Shown here piece after piece: positions 8,713 to 17,617 of a stretch of 64,000 bases of DNA. The first letter of the stretch is position 1. The number at the start of each line of letters is the position of its first letter. The position numbers were made by a program, and so were the translations under genes. The stretch spans positions 1,655,069 to 1,719,068 of the forward strand of contig NZ_JADKRR010000001.1 of NCBI RefSeq assembly GCF_015351105.1. Reading direction: 5' to 3'. Source of the DNA: Clavibacter sp. VKM Ac-2872 (GTDB lineage: Bacteria > Actinomycetota > Actinomycetes > Actinomycetales > Microbacteriaceae). Below the pieces are notes generated by a model that worked only from the letters and a program-made list of their open reading frames with translations, searched no databases and was not told the DNA's origin.

Positions 8713-9972
8713 ATGCCCCTCCCCGACAGCACCGCCCCCGTCCGCGCATCCGCCAGCTCCGTCACCGCCATCGTCGGCGGCCACGTCGTCCCCGTCGACG
8801 GCGCCCCGATCCCGGGCGGCACCGTCCTCCTCCGCGACGGCCTCGTCGCCGCGGTCGGCCAGGCCGGCGACGTCGAGGTCCCCGGGGGCGCGACCGTCAT
8901 CGACGCGACCGGCCGCTGGGTGCTCCCCGGCTTCGTCGAGGCGCACGGCCACGTGGGCATCCACGAGGAGGCCAACGGCCCCGCGGGCGACGACACGAAC
9001 GAGATGACCGACCCGGACATGAGCTCGGTGCGCGCGATCGACGCCATCGACATCGACGACGAGGGCTTCCGCGACGCGCTCAAGGGCGGCGTCACGACCA
9101 TCGTCGTCAAGCCCGGCTCGGGCAACCCGATTGGCGGCCAGTCCGTCGCCATCAAGTCGTGGGGCGGCCGCACGATCGACGAGCAGGTGGTCAGCGACGC
9201 GGTGAGCGTCAAGAGCGCGCTCGGCGAGAACCCGAAGCGCGTCTACGGCGCCAAGGACCGCACGCCGTCGACGCGCCTGGGCGTGGCCATGGTGATCCGC
9301 CGCGCCTTCCGCGACGCCGAGGACTACCGCGCCGCCCGCGACCACGCCGCGAAGGAGGGCACGCCGTTCTCCCGCGACCTCGGCAAGGAGACGCTCGTGC
9401 GGGTGCTCGACGGCGAGCTCGCCTGGGATCAGCACACGCACCGCCACGACGACATCGCCACCGCGATCCGCCTCGCCGACGAGTTCGGCTACCGCCTCGT
9501 CGTCAACCACGGCACCGAGGGCGACAAGATCGCGGACGTGCTCGCCGAGCGCGGCATCCCCGTGATCTTCGGCCCGATGATCACCTCGCGCTCCAAGGTC
9601 GAGCTCCGCGACCGCGCCGTCGCGAACCTCGCGGCGCTGCACCGCGCGGGCGTCCTCGTGGCCATCACGACCGACGCGCCCGTCGTGCCGATCGACTTCC
9701 TCGTGCACCAGGCGTCCTTCGCGGTGAAGGACGGCCTGCCGGCCGACGTCGCCCTCCGCGCCATCACGGCGAACCCGGCCGCGATCCTCCGCCTCGACCA
9801 CCGCGTCGGCGCGCTCACGCCGGGCCTCGACGCCGACGTCGTGATCTGGTCGGGCGACCCGCTCGACGTCCGGTCCCGCGCCGAGCACGTCATCATCGGC
9901 GGCAGCACGGTCTACACCTGGGCCGACGGCCAGGGCACGACGGTCGAGCGCCGCACGCGCTTCGGCGCATGA
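8713..9972 (+). CDS. Amidohydrolase family protein (imidazolonepropionase-like)
   Basis: 419 residues. The small beta-sandwich start (GGHVVPVDGAPIPGGTVLLRDG) leads into a TIM-barrel hydrolase with the metal-binding strand-1 motif as GFVEAHGHVG, later QHTHRHDD, VNHGTEG, and the catalytic Asp in ITTDAPVVP. The C-terminal NPAAILRLDHRVGALTPGLDADVV segment is typical of cytosolic metal-dependent amidohydrolases acting on cyclic or linear amides. The substrate is unknown. No signal peptide is visible. Its stop overlaps the start of the next gene (ATGA), so the two are coupled. Confidence 0.85.
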   Translation: MPLPDSTAPVRASASSVTAIVGGHVVPVDGAPIPGGTVLLRDGLVAAVGQAGDVEVPGGATVIDATGRWVLPGFVEAHGHVGIHEEANGPAGDDTNEMTDPDMSSVRAIDAIDIDDEGFRDALKGGVTTIVVKPGSGNPIGGQSVAIKSWGGRTIDEQVVSDAVSVKSALGENPKRVYGAKDRTPSTRLGVAMVIRRAFRDAEDYRAARDHAAKEGTPFSRDLGKETLVRVLDGELAWDQHTHRHDDIATAIRLADEFGYRLVVNHGTEGDKIADVLAERGIPVIFGPMITSRSKVELRDRAVANLAALHRAGVLVAITTDAPVVPIDFLVHQASFAVKDGLPADVALRAITANPAAILRLDHRVGALTPGLDADVVIWSGDPLDVRSRAEHVIIGGSTVYTWADGQGTTVERRTRFGA

Positions 9973-10946
9973 GCGACGCACCGGGGTCGGCCCCCGCGCG
10001 CACCGCGGTCGTCGCGGGAGCATCGGGCTTCATCGGACAGGTGCTCGTGCGGGAGCTCGCCGACGAGGGCTACCGCGTGCTCACCGTGGGCCGCTCGGGG
10101 GCGGACGCGCGCTGGGGCGACGAGGACGGGATCCGCCGCATCGTCGACGGCGCCGACCTCCTCGTGAACCTGGCGGGCAAGAGCGTGAACTGCCGCTACG
10201 GCGTCGCGAACAGACGGGAGATCCTGCGGTCGCGCGTGGAGACGACCGCCGAGCTCGCCCGCGCCGTCGCCGACAGCGCCCGACCCGTGCCCGTGTGGAT
10301 CAACGCCTCCACCGCCACGGTGTACCGCCACGCGACCGACCGGCCGCAGACCGAGTCGACGGGGGAGCTCGGCGACGACTTCTCGCCCTCGGTCGGCCGC
10401 GCCTGGGAGCGGGCGTTCTTCGCGCCCCCGCTGCCGTCCACCCGGCGCGTGGCGCTCCGGATCGCGATCGTGCTCGGTCGCGACGGCGCCCTCCACCCGC
10501 TCCTCGGCCTCGCGCGCTTCGGCCTCGGCGGCCCCCAGCTCGACGGCCGCTTCCCGGGCCGTCCGTCGCGTATCCGCGCGGGCGCCCACCACGCGTACCA
10601 GCCCACCCACGGCCGCCAGGTCTTCAGCTGGCTGCACATCGACGACCTGGTCGGCATCATCCGATTCGTGCGCGACACCCCGTCGCTCGAGGGTCCGGTC
10701 AACGCGTCGAGCCCCGCGCCCGTCACGAACCGCCGGCTGATGAAGGTCCTCCGCCGCGCGGTCGGCATGCCCGTCGGGCTCGCGGCGAACCGGTGGATGC
10801 TCGAGGTCGGCATGTGGCTGTTCCGCACGGAGCCCGAGCTCGTCCTCAAGAGCCGCTGGGTCGTGCCGGAGACGCTCGAGGCCGCGGGGTACCGGTTCCG
10901 GTGGCCCGAGCTCGACGCGGCCGTCGCCGACATCGTGCGCCGCTGA
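9969..10946 (+). CDS. SDR-type epimerase, TIGR01777/DUF1731 family
   Basis: 325 residues. An N-terminal Rossmann nucleotide-binding motif (VVAGASGFIGQVLVREL) is followed by LVNLAGKSVNCRYG, the INASTATVYRH active-site region and, at the C-terminus, a DUF1731-like segment (VNASSPAPVTNRRLMKVLRRAVG, then WVVPETLEAAGYRFRWPEL). These features mark the YfcH/SULA-type epimerase family, whose substrates are mostly undefined. The start is the ATG overlapping the amidohydrolase stop. The frame is open far upstream, but only because it shadows the amidohydrolase gene. Confidence 0.85.
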   Translation: MSDAPGSAPARTAVVAGASGFIGQVLVRELADEGYRVLTVGRSGADARWGDEDGIRRIVDGADLLVNLAGKSVNCRYGVANRREILRSRVETTAELARAVADSARPVPVWINASTATVYRHATDRPQTESTGELGDDFSPSVGRAWERAFFAPPLPSTRRVALRIAIVLGRDGALHPLLGLARFGLGGPQLDGRFPGRPSRIRAGAHHAYQPTHGRQVFSWLHIDDLVGIIRFVRDTPSLEGPVNASSPAPVTNRRLMKVLRRAVGMPVGLAANRWMLEVGMWLFRTEPELVLKSRWVVPETLEAAGYRFRWPELDAAVADIVRR

Positions 10947-11058
10947 CCGCGCCGCGGCGCGCGACCGCGGGGCGGGTCGCTCGCCGCGACGACGGCTCGG
11001 CGGGCCTGCCATGGGATGATCGTGGTTCCGCTCCACCGACAAGACCCGTAAGGAACGC

Positions 11059-12906
11059 GTGAGCCCCCTAGCAACGAAGGCCCTCCGGCCCGCCGCGACC
11101 GACCCCGCGTCCATCCGCAACTTCTGCATCATCGCCCACATCGACCACGGCAAGTCCACGCTGGCCGACCGCATGCTGCAGATGACGGGCGTCGTCGACT
11201 CGCGCTCCATGCGCGCCCAGTACCTCGACCGCATGGACATCGAGCGCGAGCGCGGCATCACGATCAAGAGCCAGGCGGTCCGCATGCCGTGGGAGCTGGA
11301 CGGCCAGACGTACGCGCTCAACATGATCGACACCCCGGGCCACGTCGACTTCTCCTACGAGGTGAGCCGGTCGCTCGCCGCGTGCGAGGGCGCGATCCTC
11401 CTCGTCGACGCCGCGCAGGGCATCGAGGCGCAGACGCTCGCGAACCTCTACCTCGCGCTCGAGAACGACCTCACCATCATCCCGGTGCTCAACAAGATCG
11501 ACCTCCCTGCGGCCGACCCCGACAAGTACGCGGCCGAGCTCGCCTCCCTCATCGGCGGCGACCCGTCCGACGTCCTCCGCGTCTCCGGCAAGACCGGCGC
11601 CGGCGTCGAGGACCTCCTCGACCGCGTCTCGCGCACCATCCCCGCCCCCGTCGGCGACCCCGACGCCGCCGCGCGGGCCATGATCTTCGATTCGGTCTAC
11701 GACGCCTACCGCGGCGTGGTCACCTACGTCCGCATGATCGACGGCAAGCTCAGCCCGCGCGAGAAGATCTCGATGATGTCGACGCGCGCCACCCACGAGA
11801 TCCTCGAGATCGGCGTCAGCTCGCCCGAGCCCACGCCCTCCGACGGACTGGGCGTCGGCGAGGTGGGCTACCTCATCACCGGCGTGAAGGACGTGCGGCA
11901 GTCCAAGGTCGGCGACACCGTCACGACCGCCGCGCGCCCGGCGACCGAGGCGCTGCCGGGCTACACCGAGCCGCTGCCGATGGTCTTCTCCGGGCTCTAC
12001 CCGATCGACGGATCCGACTACCCCGACCTCCGTGACGCCCTCGACAAGCTCAAGCTCTCCGACGCCGCGCTCGTCTACGAGCCCGAGACCTCGGTCGCGC
12101 TCGGCTTCGGCTTCCGCTGCGGCTTCCTCGGCCTCCTGCACCTCGAGATCATCACCGAGCGCCTCTCGCGCGAGTTCGGCCTCGACCTCATCACCACGGC
12201 CCCGAGCGTGATCTACGAGGTCACCAGCGAGGACAAGAAGACGGTCACGGTCACCAACCCGAGCGAGTTCCCGGGCGGCAAGATCGTCAGCGTCTCCGAG
12301 CCGGTGGTGAAGGCCGCGATCCTCGCGCCCAAGGACTACGTCGGCACGATCATGGAGCTGTGCCAGTCGCGGCGCGGGGTCCTGCTCGGCATGGAGTACC
12401 TGGGCGAGGACCGGGTGGAGATCCGATACACGATGCCGCTGGGCGAGATCGTGTTCGACTTCTTCGACAACCTCAAGAGCAAGACCGCCGGCTACGCGTC
12501 GCTGGACTACGAGCCCGCGGGCTCGCAGGACTCCGACCTCGTGAAGGTCGACATCCTGCTGCAGGGCGAGCAGGTCGACGCGTTCAGCGCCATCGTGCAC
12601 CGCGACAAGGCGTACGCGTACGGCGTGCTCATGACGGGCCGCCTCCGCGAGCTCATCCCGCGCCAGCAGTTCGAGGTGCCGATCCAGGCCGCCATCGGCG
12701 CGCGGATCATCGCCCGCGAGTCCATCCGCGCCATGCGGAAGGACGTCCTCGCCAAGTGCTACGGCGGCGACATCACCCGCAAGCGCAAGCTGCTCGAGAA
12801 GCAGAAGGAGGGCAAGAAGCGCATGAAGATGGTCGGCCGCGTCGAGGTCCCCCAGGAGGCGTTCATCGCCGCGCTCTCGGGCGACACGGAGAAGAAGGCC
12901 AAGTAG
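11059..12906 (+). CDS. lepA: Elongation factor 4 (LepA GTPase)
   Basis: 615 residues. Translational GTPase that acts on the ribosome, proposed to back-translocate or to help initiation and subunit biogenesis. The GTPase motifs are intact: AHIDHGKST near residues 27-35, the switch [18 protein letters not shown] and NKIDLP. The LepA-specific C-terminal domain is present ([20 protein letters not shown]), with the usual Lys-rich end. It starts with GTG preceded by AAGGAA. Its stop lies only 9 bases from the convergent end of the first secreted-repeat gene, leaving no room for a separate terminator. Confidence 0.97.
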   Translation: MSPLATKALRPAATDPASIRNFCIIAHIDHGKSTLADRMLQMTGVVDSRSMRAQYLDRMDIERERGITIKSQAVRMPWELDGQTYALNMIDTPGHVDFSYEVSRSLAACEGAILLVDAAQGIEAQTLANLYLALENDLTIIPVLNKIDLPAADPDKYAAELASLIGGDPSDVLRVSGKTGAGVEDLLDRVSRTIPAPVGDPDAAARAMIFDSVYDAYRGVVTYVRMIDGKLSPREKISMMSTRATHEILEIGVSSPEPTPSDGLGVGEVGYLITGVKDVRQSKVGDTVTTAARPATEALPGYTEPLPMVFSGLYPIDGSDYPDLRDALDKLKLSDAALVYEPETSVALGFGFRCGFLGLLHLEIITERLSREFGLDLITTAPSVIYEVTSEDKKTVTVTNPSEFPGGKIVSVSEPVVKAAILAPKDYVGTIMELCQSRRGVLLGMEYLGEDRVEIRYTMPLGEIVFDFFDNLKSKTAGYASLDYEPAGSQDSDLVKVDILLQGEQVDAFSAIVHRDKAYAYGVLMTGRLRELIPRQQFEVPIQAAIGARIIARESIRAMRKDVLAKCYGGDITRKRKLLEKQKEGKKRMKMVGRVEVPQEAFIAALSGDTEKKAK

Positions 12907-12915
12907 CCCGACGCG

Positions 12916-13692
12916 TCAGCAGGAGCCGGACGGCTGGGGTGATCCCGCGGCGATCCACCGTTCGAAGGACAGCGCGAGGCCGTTGGGCTCCGCGATGCCG
13001 ACGTAACGGATCTCCCCGCTCCCCGGCACCGAGCAGTACCGGTCGCCCGGGAACGCCGCGACGACGCCGGGGGTCGGTCGGCCCGCCTCCGACCACTCGT
13101 CGAAGGAGACGCGGTGCCTGTCGACCCCGCGATCCGGTCGCGCCATGACGGTCTCCAGCCAGCTGAGCCGCTCGTAGACGTACTCGCCGCGCCGGTCGAC
13201 GGGCGGGAACCCGAGCGTCCGCCACTCGGGGAAGCTCATCGTGTGCCAGACCGCGGAGTGCTGGTCCCATCCGGAGCTCGTCCGGACGAGGAGCTCGTCG
13301 GAGCCGGGGTGCTGCCAGATCTCCGACGCCTCGGGCAGGACGCCCCGGGACGGCTCGGGTGATCCCGCGCGTCGCCACTGGGCGGCGTCCAGGGCCAGCC
13401 CGAAGTCCGAGATGCCCACGTGCACGTCGGCGTACACCGTGGAATCCCACGGGAGGAGCCGATACGCGACCGTCGCCGGGATCGGGACGGGCGACCCGTC
13501 GGCCTGGTACTGCTCGGTCGTGGCGAAGGCGTAGCCGCGGTCCGGATACCGCGGGGTGTAGACGAGCGCGTCGGTGAACGGCAACGAGTAGTACGGCCTC
13601 CCGGGAAGTGCCTCGGCCGGCGCGGGGAGCGCGACGGCTCCGCCTAGGGCGAGCGCGGCGCCGATGACGAGGGCGGTGATCGAGCGGTGCAT
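12916..13692 (-). CDS. Secreted W-x3-G-x-P repeat protein, copy 1
   Basis: 258 residues, function not recognised. A signal peptide (MHRSITALVIGAALALGG, cleavage likely after PAEA) is followed by about five units of roughly 45 residues. Each unit has an aromatic strand-like part and ends in W/Y-x3-G-x-P: EQYQADGSPVP, AQWRRAGSPEP, PEWRTLGFPPV, DEWSEAGRPTP and ERWIAAGSPQP. Two Cys are shared with copies 2 and 3: one in DRYCSVPG and the very last residue. The start is the ATG with GGGAAGG upstream. The repeats suggest an extracellular solenoid or propeller-like fold, perhaps binding carbohydrate or protein, but this is inference. A TACGGT -10 candidate lies about 100 bases upstream (13791-13796). 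Confidence 0.82.
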   Translation of the reverse strand: MHRSITALVIGAALALGGAVALPAPAEALPGRPYYSLPFTDALVYTPRYPDRGYAFATTEQYQADGSPVPIPATVAYRLLPWDSTVYADVHVGISDFGLALDAAQWRRAGSPEPSRGVLPEASEIWQHPGSDELLVRTSSGWDQHSAVWHTMSFPEWRTLGFPPVDRRGEYVYERLSWLETVMARPDRGVDRHRVSFDEWSEAGRPTPGVVAAFPGDRYCSVPGSGEIRYVGIAEPNGLALSFERWIAAGSPQPSGSC

Positions 13693-13860
13693 GACGACCT
13701 TCCCGGCGGCGGCATCGTCGCCGCTCCCGACGACCTCCCGAGGAGATCGGTGTCCGCCCGTCGAGTCGCGAGGGCTGCGGTCGGATCTCCACCGTAGGTC
13801 CTGGGCGGCGAGCGGGCGACCCCGCGCGGTCACGGATCCGTCTCATCCTGGCCGCACGCA

Positions 13861-13897
13861 CGACGCGCCCCCTGCCTCAGAGGCAGGGGGCGCGTCG
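13861..13897 (-). terminator. Terminator after secreted-repeat copy 2
   Basis: A perfect 17-bp stem (CGACGCGCCCCCTGCCT and its complement) with a 3-base loop, 17 bases beyond the stop of copy 2. It opens with the same CGACGCGCCCCC as the terminator of copy 3. Confidence 0.75.
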
Positions 13898-13914
13898 CGT
13901 GCGGGGAGGGAGCG

Positions 13915-14694
13915 TCAGCAGGCGGTCGGCGTCCGCGAGCCGGCGGCGACCCACTGGCGGAACGTCAGCGCGAGCCCCTCGGGAGCGGCCATGCCGATGT
14001 AGCGGATCTCGGTGCTGCCGGGGGCGGAGCAGTACTTGTCGAACGGGAAGGCCTGCAGGACCTTCGGCGTCGGGCGCCCGGCGTCGAGCCACGTGTCGTA
14101 GGAGATGGGAGCGTCCTCGCCCGTGACGGGGTCCGGGCCGACGATCGTGTCGAGCCAGGCCAGCCGTGAGAAGCCGGTCCCGGGGCGGTAGTCGACGGCG
14201 GGGTAGCCGAGGGTCCGCCACTCGGAGAAGGTCATCGTGTGCCACTCGGCGGCGTCCGAGCCCCAGAGCGTGCCGGTGCGGACGAGCAGCTCGTCGGACG
14301 TGTCGTACTGGACGACGAGGGAGGAGATCGGGAGCACGTTGCGCGTGGGGGTCGGCGATCCCGCGCGGCGCCACTCGGCACCGGACAGCGTCGCGGTGAG
14401 GCCGGAGTGCGTGCCGATCACGTCGGCGAAGACGGTGCTGTCCCAGGGGAGCACGCGGTACTCCACGTCGGCGGGCACGGGACGCGGGAAGCCGTCGGCC
14501 TTCCACTCCGCGTAGGACGCGTACCCGACGCCGGGCTCGTCGGCGGAGATGGAGGACTCCAGGATGAGGGAGTCGCTGAAGGGGACCGAGTAGTAGGTCC
14601 CCCCGGCGGCGGCCTGGGCGGGCGCCGCGGCGAGCAGCGAGCCGCCGAGGGCGAGCGCCCCGACGAGGGCGAGGGCGGGCAGTGAGCGGTTCAT
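13915..14694 (-). CDS. Secreted W-x3-G-x-P repeat protein, copy 2
   Basis: 259 residues, clearly a paralogue of its two neighbours. The signal peptide is MNRSLPALALVGALALGG with AQAAAG near the cleavage site. Repeat ends: AEWKADGFPRP, AEWRRAGSPTP, SEWRTLGYPAV, DTWLDAGRPTP and RQWVAAGSRTP. The Cys in DKYCSAPG and the C-terminal Cys are kept. It is closest in feel to copy 1 (both share WHTM-F-EWRTLG and a GSPTP/GSPEP unit). The start ATG has GGAAGG seven bases upstream. Function unknown; the protein is expected outside the membrane. It has its own terminator and a long upstream region, so it is probably transcribed separately. Confidence 0.82.
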   Translation of the reverse strand: MNRSLPALALVGALALGGSLLAAAPAQAAAGGTYYSVPFSDSLILESSISADEPGVGYASYAEWKADGFPRPVPADVEYRVLPWDSTVFADVIGTHSGLTATLSGAEWRRAGSPTPTRNVLPISSLVVQYDTSDELLVRTGTLWGSDAAEWHTMTFSEWRTLGYPAVDYRPGTGFSRLAWLDTIVGPDPVTGEDAPISYDTWLDAGRPTPKVLQAFPFDKYCSAPGSTEIRYIGMAAPEGLALTFRQWVAAGSRTPTAC

Positions 14695-15006
14695 GGTGGC
14701 CTTCCGGTGGTCGACGACGAGCGTCGGAGAGGGTGGATGGGGTGGAGGGGAACAGGAGCTGCGGCGTCCATGTGGCACGTGCGCATCGGGTGACCCGATC
14801 CGCTCCGACCCGTTCCGGCTTGCCGTCGCACGCTCAAGCTAGCGGTTCCCCACGTCGCCGGAATCCCTTTCTGATCACGGTTTCATCACGTAGGAAATGA
14901 CCCCTGGACGGGGTGGCGCGAGGGGATGAGAGGCCGTCACCACGCGGGGTGATGACAGGGGATCCGACCCGTGCTATGTCCCGATCGGCTGCCGGAGCCC
15001 GGACGC
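14695..15006 (-). promoter_or_regulatory. Gene-free upstream region of secreted-repeat copy 2
   Basis: No credible gene lies here. Reading the minus strand, a TAGCTT -10 candidate (14836-14841 on the plus strand) lies in a relatively AT-rich patch (about 14835-14900). The bases just before the copy 2 start contain a block, CGACGACGAGCGTCGG, that recurs before copy 3. Confidence 0.4.
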
Positions 15007-15045
15007 ACGACGCGCCCCCCGCCGGGGAGGCGGGGGGCGCGTCGT
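15007..15045 (-). terminator. Terminator after secreted-repeat copy 3
   Basis: A perfect 17-bp stem (ACGACGCGCCCCCCGCC and its complement) with a 5-base loop, 16 bases beyond the copy 3 stop. Confidence 0.75.
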
Positions 15046-15061
15046 CTGATCGGAGCGGGGC

Positions 15062-15838
15062 TCAGCAGATGCCGGGCTGCGGCTTGCTGGCGGCGAGCCA
15101 CTGGTCGAACGTCATCGCCACGCCGTCCGGGGCGGCCTTCCCGATGTAGCGGATCTCCTGCGCGCCGGCGGCCCGGCAGTACTTGTCACCGGGGTAGGAC
15201 GAGACCACCTCGGGCGTGGGGCGGGCGTAGCTGTCCCAGATCTCGAAGGACACGGGGCCGGTCGTGCCGTCGTCCGAGATCGGGCCGACGAGCGTGGCGT
15301 ACCACGAGAGCTTCGAGAAGGGGCGCGGCGACATCCGGTCCACGGCAGGGGAGCCGAGGTGCGTCCACTCGGCGAAGGTCAGCTGGTGGTACGCGATGAC
15401 GTCGGAGAAGGAGGAGAACCCCTCCACGACGAAGAGCTCGTCCGACGCGTCGTACTGCAGGATGCTCGCCGCGGCCGGGAGGCGGTCGGTCCGCGGGGTG
15501 GGCGAGCCGGCGCGGCGCCAGTCATCGGCGGACAGGGACGTCGAGAACCGCGCGCCGCCCGCCGTGCTGTCGGCCTGGACCGTGGACTCCCATGTGAAGC
15601 GCACGTAGACGGTGGCGGCAGCGCGCGGGGCGGGGCGGCCGGCAGCCGACCAGTCCTGGAAGGTGGCGGGGCCGGCCTCCGGGCGGCCGTCGACGGTCGT
15701 CACCTTGAAGAGGGTGGAGTCATAGGGCACCGAGTAGAACGTGCCGCTGGCCGATGCGGCGGATGCGGGGGTCGCGACCGCGAGCCCGCCGACGGCGAGG
15801 GTGCCGGCGATGGCGAGGGCGGTGAGGGAGCGGAGCAC
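15062..15838 (-). CDS. Secreted W-x3-G-x-P repeat protein, copy 3
   Basis: 258 residues, the most diverged of the three paralogues. It starts at GTG (MLRSLTALAIAGTLAVGG signal peptide, cleavage near ASAASA) with GGAAGG upstream; the long open frame before it is not coding. Repeat ends: QDWSAAGRPAP, DDWRRAGSPTP, AEWTHLGSPAV, EIWDSYARPTP (the Gly replaced) and DQWLAASKPQP (the Gly also lost). The Cys in DKYCRAAG and the terminal Cys are conserved. Function is not recognised. A TAGCCT -10 candidate lies on the minus strand at 15921-15926, giving a leader of about 75 bases. Confidence 0.8.
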   Translation of the reverse strand: MLRSLTALAIAGTLAVGGLAVATPASAASASGTFYSVPYDSTLFKVTTVDGRPEAGPATFQDWSAAGRPAPRAAATVYVRFTWESTVQADSTAGGARFSTSLSADDWRRAGSPTPRTDRLPAAASILQYDASDELFVVEGFSSFSDVIAYHQLTFAEWTHLGSPAVDRMSPRPFSKLSWYATLVGPISDDGTTGPVSFEIWDSYARPTPEVVSSYPGDKYCRAAGAQEIRYIGKAAPDGVAMTFDQWLAASKPQPGIC

Positions 15839-16150
15839 GGGAGGGCCTTCCGGGGAGCGACGACGAGCGTCGGGAATGGGGTGGGGTGGGGCGGCGCTCG
15901 GGGAGCCCGGCGTCGAGTGAAGGCTATGGCTCCGCGGGGAACGGCGATGGGCTCCCAGGTCTCGATCCGATGACGGTCCGGGACCCCGTACAGCGCAGGG
16001 CTGAGGACCTGGTGGGGCGGGTAATCCGGGCGGATGACGTCGGGCTCCTCGGGCGCCGCATGACCCCCGCTGCCGCCCCCGAGCGGGGGCGGCGGCGGCC
16101 GACCCGGTGTGCCCCGCCCGGCGCGCGCCGGGACGTCCAGCGACACGCCG
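15839..16150. other. Divergent intergenic region, copy 3 / DUF1990 gene
   Basis: No gene seen. It holds the copy 3 upstream region with CGACGACGAGCGTCGG near 15859-15874, and a C/G-rich stretch (16065-16110) that can fold (CCCCCGAGCGGGGGCGG) but has no clear role. Confidence 0.35.
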
Positions 16151-16156
16151 TAGTCT
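16151..16156 (+). promoter_or_regulatory. Leaderless -10 hexamer (TAGTCT) of the DUF1990 gene
   Basis: TAGTCT, seven bases, then ATG at 16164. Confidence 0.5.
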
Positions 16157-16163
16157 GATCGGC

Positions 16164-16817
16164 ATGCGCCGCAGCACCTACACCGCGACCGCCGTCACGT
16201 ACGGCTCCGTCGGCGGCACCCAGGCCGTCGACCTCATGACCTATCCGCCCGAGGGCTACCGTCCCGCGGAGGCGAGCGCCCGGCTCGGCAGCGGCGACGA
16301 GCGCTTCGAGCAGGCCGTCGCCCTCCTCATGACCTGGGGCGTGCAGCGGGGCAGCGGCATCGACGTCACCCGCATCGAGCAGGAGGTCCCCGACGAGCCC
16401 GGCTACCAGGGGCTGGAGTTCGACGGGGACGGGGTGCCGCAGGTCCCCGCCGACCGCCCGCGCGAGGCGCTGTACGGCGACGACGGCACCGCGTGGATCA
16501 CGTCCGGCACGTCCGCCGTGCTCCGCATGCCGTTCGGCCCGTTCCGCCCCGAGGCGCCCGTCCGCGTCGTGTACACGGTGCAGGAGACCGACCGCGTCGG
16601 CTTCGCGTACGGCACGGTGCACGGGCACCCGCTGAGCGGCGAGGAGGCGTTCCTCGTCTCCCGGGAGCCGGACGGCAGCGTCTGGCTCACCCTGCGCGTG
16701 TTCTCCCGGCCCGCATCGTGGCCGATGCGGCTCGCGAGCCCCGTGCTCCGCATCGTGCAGGGCGTGTTCATGCGCCGGTACCTGCGGTCGCTGCACCCGG
16801 CGGTCGCGTCCGCCTGA
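16164..16817 (+). CDS. DUF1990 (UPF0548) family protein
   Basis: 217 residues. The sequence has the DUF1990 pattern: TYTATAVTYGSVG at the start, YRPAEASARLGSGDERFEQAV with TWGVQRGSGI, and the later RVVYTVQETDRVGFAYGTV-GHPLSGEEAF stretch followed by FSRPASWPMRL. The family is widespread in actinobacteria and plants but has no established biochemical role. The ATG was chosen for the -10 hexamer seven bases upstream. No signal peptide or membrane segment. It converges on the HAD gene with a 21-base gap. Confidence 0.8.
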   Translation: MRRSTYTATAVTYGSVGGTQAVDLMTYPPEGYRPAEASARLGSGDERFEQAVALLMTWGVQRGSGIDVTRIEQEVPDEPGYQGLEFDGDGVPQVPADRPREALYGDDGTAWITSGTSAVLRMPFGPFRPEAPVRVVYTVQETDRVGFAYGTVHGHPLSGEEAFLVSREPDGSVWLTLRVFSRPASWPMRLASPVLRIVQGVFMRRYLRSLHPAVASA

Positions 16818-16838
16818 TCCGCTGCTCGCCGAGCGGCG

Positions 16839-17540
16839 TCAGCGCGCGGCGAGCCCGTCCAGGTAGGCCATGACCTCGTCGTGGCCGGCCTGGAGGTCCG
16901 ACACCACCACGGCGGCGTGCGCATCCGGCGACCGGAGCTGCGCGACGTCGTAGGCGCCCGTCGCGACGGCGACGAACGGGAAGCCCGCGGCGTCGGCGGC
17001 GACGCCGTCCGCCGGGGTGTCGCCGATGATCACGACCGTTGCCCCGGCCAGCGCCTCCGCCGCGCGGCGCGTGAGGTCGCTGCGGATCCGCGCCTCGTGC
17101 CCGAAGAACGACGCCTCCCAGTCGAACAGGTCGACGTCGAGCCCCGCGCCGTCGAGCTTGTAGCGGGCCCGCAGCGGCGAGTTGCCCGTCAGCAGCGCGT
17201 TGACCCAGCCGCGTGCGGCCACGTCGGCGACGAGGCGCGGAACGCCGACCGGCACCTCCCGCCGACCCGCGCCGTAGTGCTCGACGCGCGACATGCCCTC
17301 GAGCTGCTCCCGCACGGCCGCGTGCAGCGACTCCGGCAGACCGTAGAGGTCGAGGGTCTCCCAGATGATCTGGCCATCCGTCTTCCCGTGCGCGTGCACG
17401 GTGCGGTCCTCGAGCGCCTCGCCCGCGGCGAGCTCGATCGCCCGGTGGTACATGCTGCCGGCGCGCGGGCCGTTGAGGAGGAGCGTGCCGTCGACGTCCC
17501 AGAGGACGTGCAGGGGCCGGGACGTTCGCGCGTCGGTCAT
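16839..17540 (-). CDS. HAD-superfamily phosphatase
   Basis: 233 residues. Motif I is LWDVDGTLLL (nucleophile Asp and acid/base Asp), motif II LLTGNSPL, motif III around DLTRRAAEALAGAT and motif IV VIIGDTPADGVAA. The helical cap (MYHRAIELAAGEAL, then GKTDGQIIWETL) is like that of phosphoglycolate phosphatase/beta-phosphoglucomutase relatives. It therefore probably removes phosphate from a small metabolite; the substrate is unknown. The start at MTDARTS gives a normal family N-terminus; the upstream frame extension is not coding. It is divergent from hemW. Confidence 0.82.
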   Translation of the reverse strand: MTDARTSRPLHVLWDVDGTLLLNGPRAGSMYHRAIELAAGEALEDRTVHAHGKTDGQIIWETLDLYGLPESLHAAVREQLEGMSRVEHYGAGRREVPVGVPRLVADVAARGWVNALLTGNSPLRARYKLDGAGLDVDLFDWEASFFGHEARIRSDLTRRAAEALAGATVVIIGDTPADGVAADAAGFPFVAVATGAYDVAQLRSPDAHAAVVVSDLQAGHDEVMAYLDGLAAR

Positions 17541-17617
17541 GCCCCCATCCTGCCGGAGCGGAGGGCCACCCCGGGCGCGCGCACCGACGCGCCCGCCGGC
17601 CGGGGGATGATGGACGG

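Noticed and set aside
16065-16110. GC-rich foldable stretch as an independent RNA gene or terminator
   Set aside because: Pairing is weak and scattered; such stretches are expected by composition, and neither flanking gene ends there.
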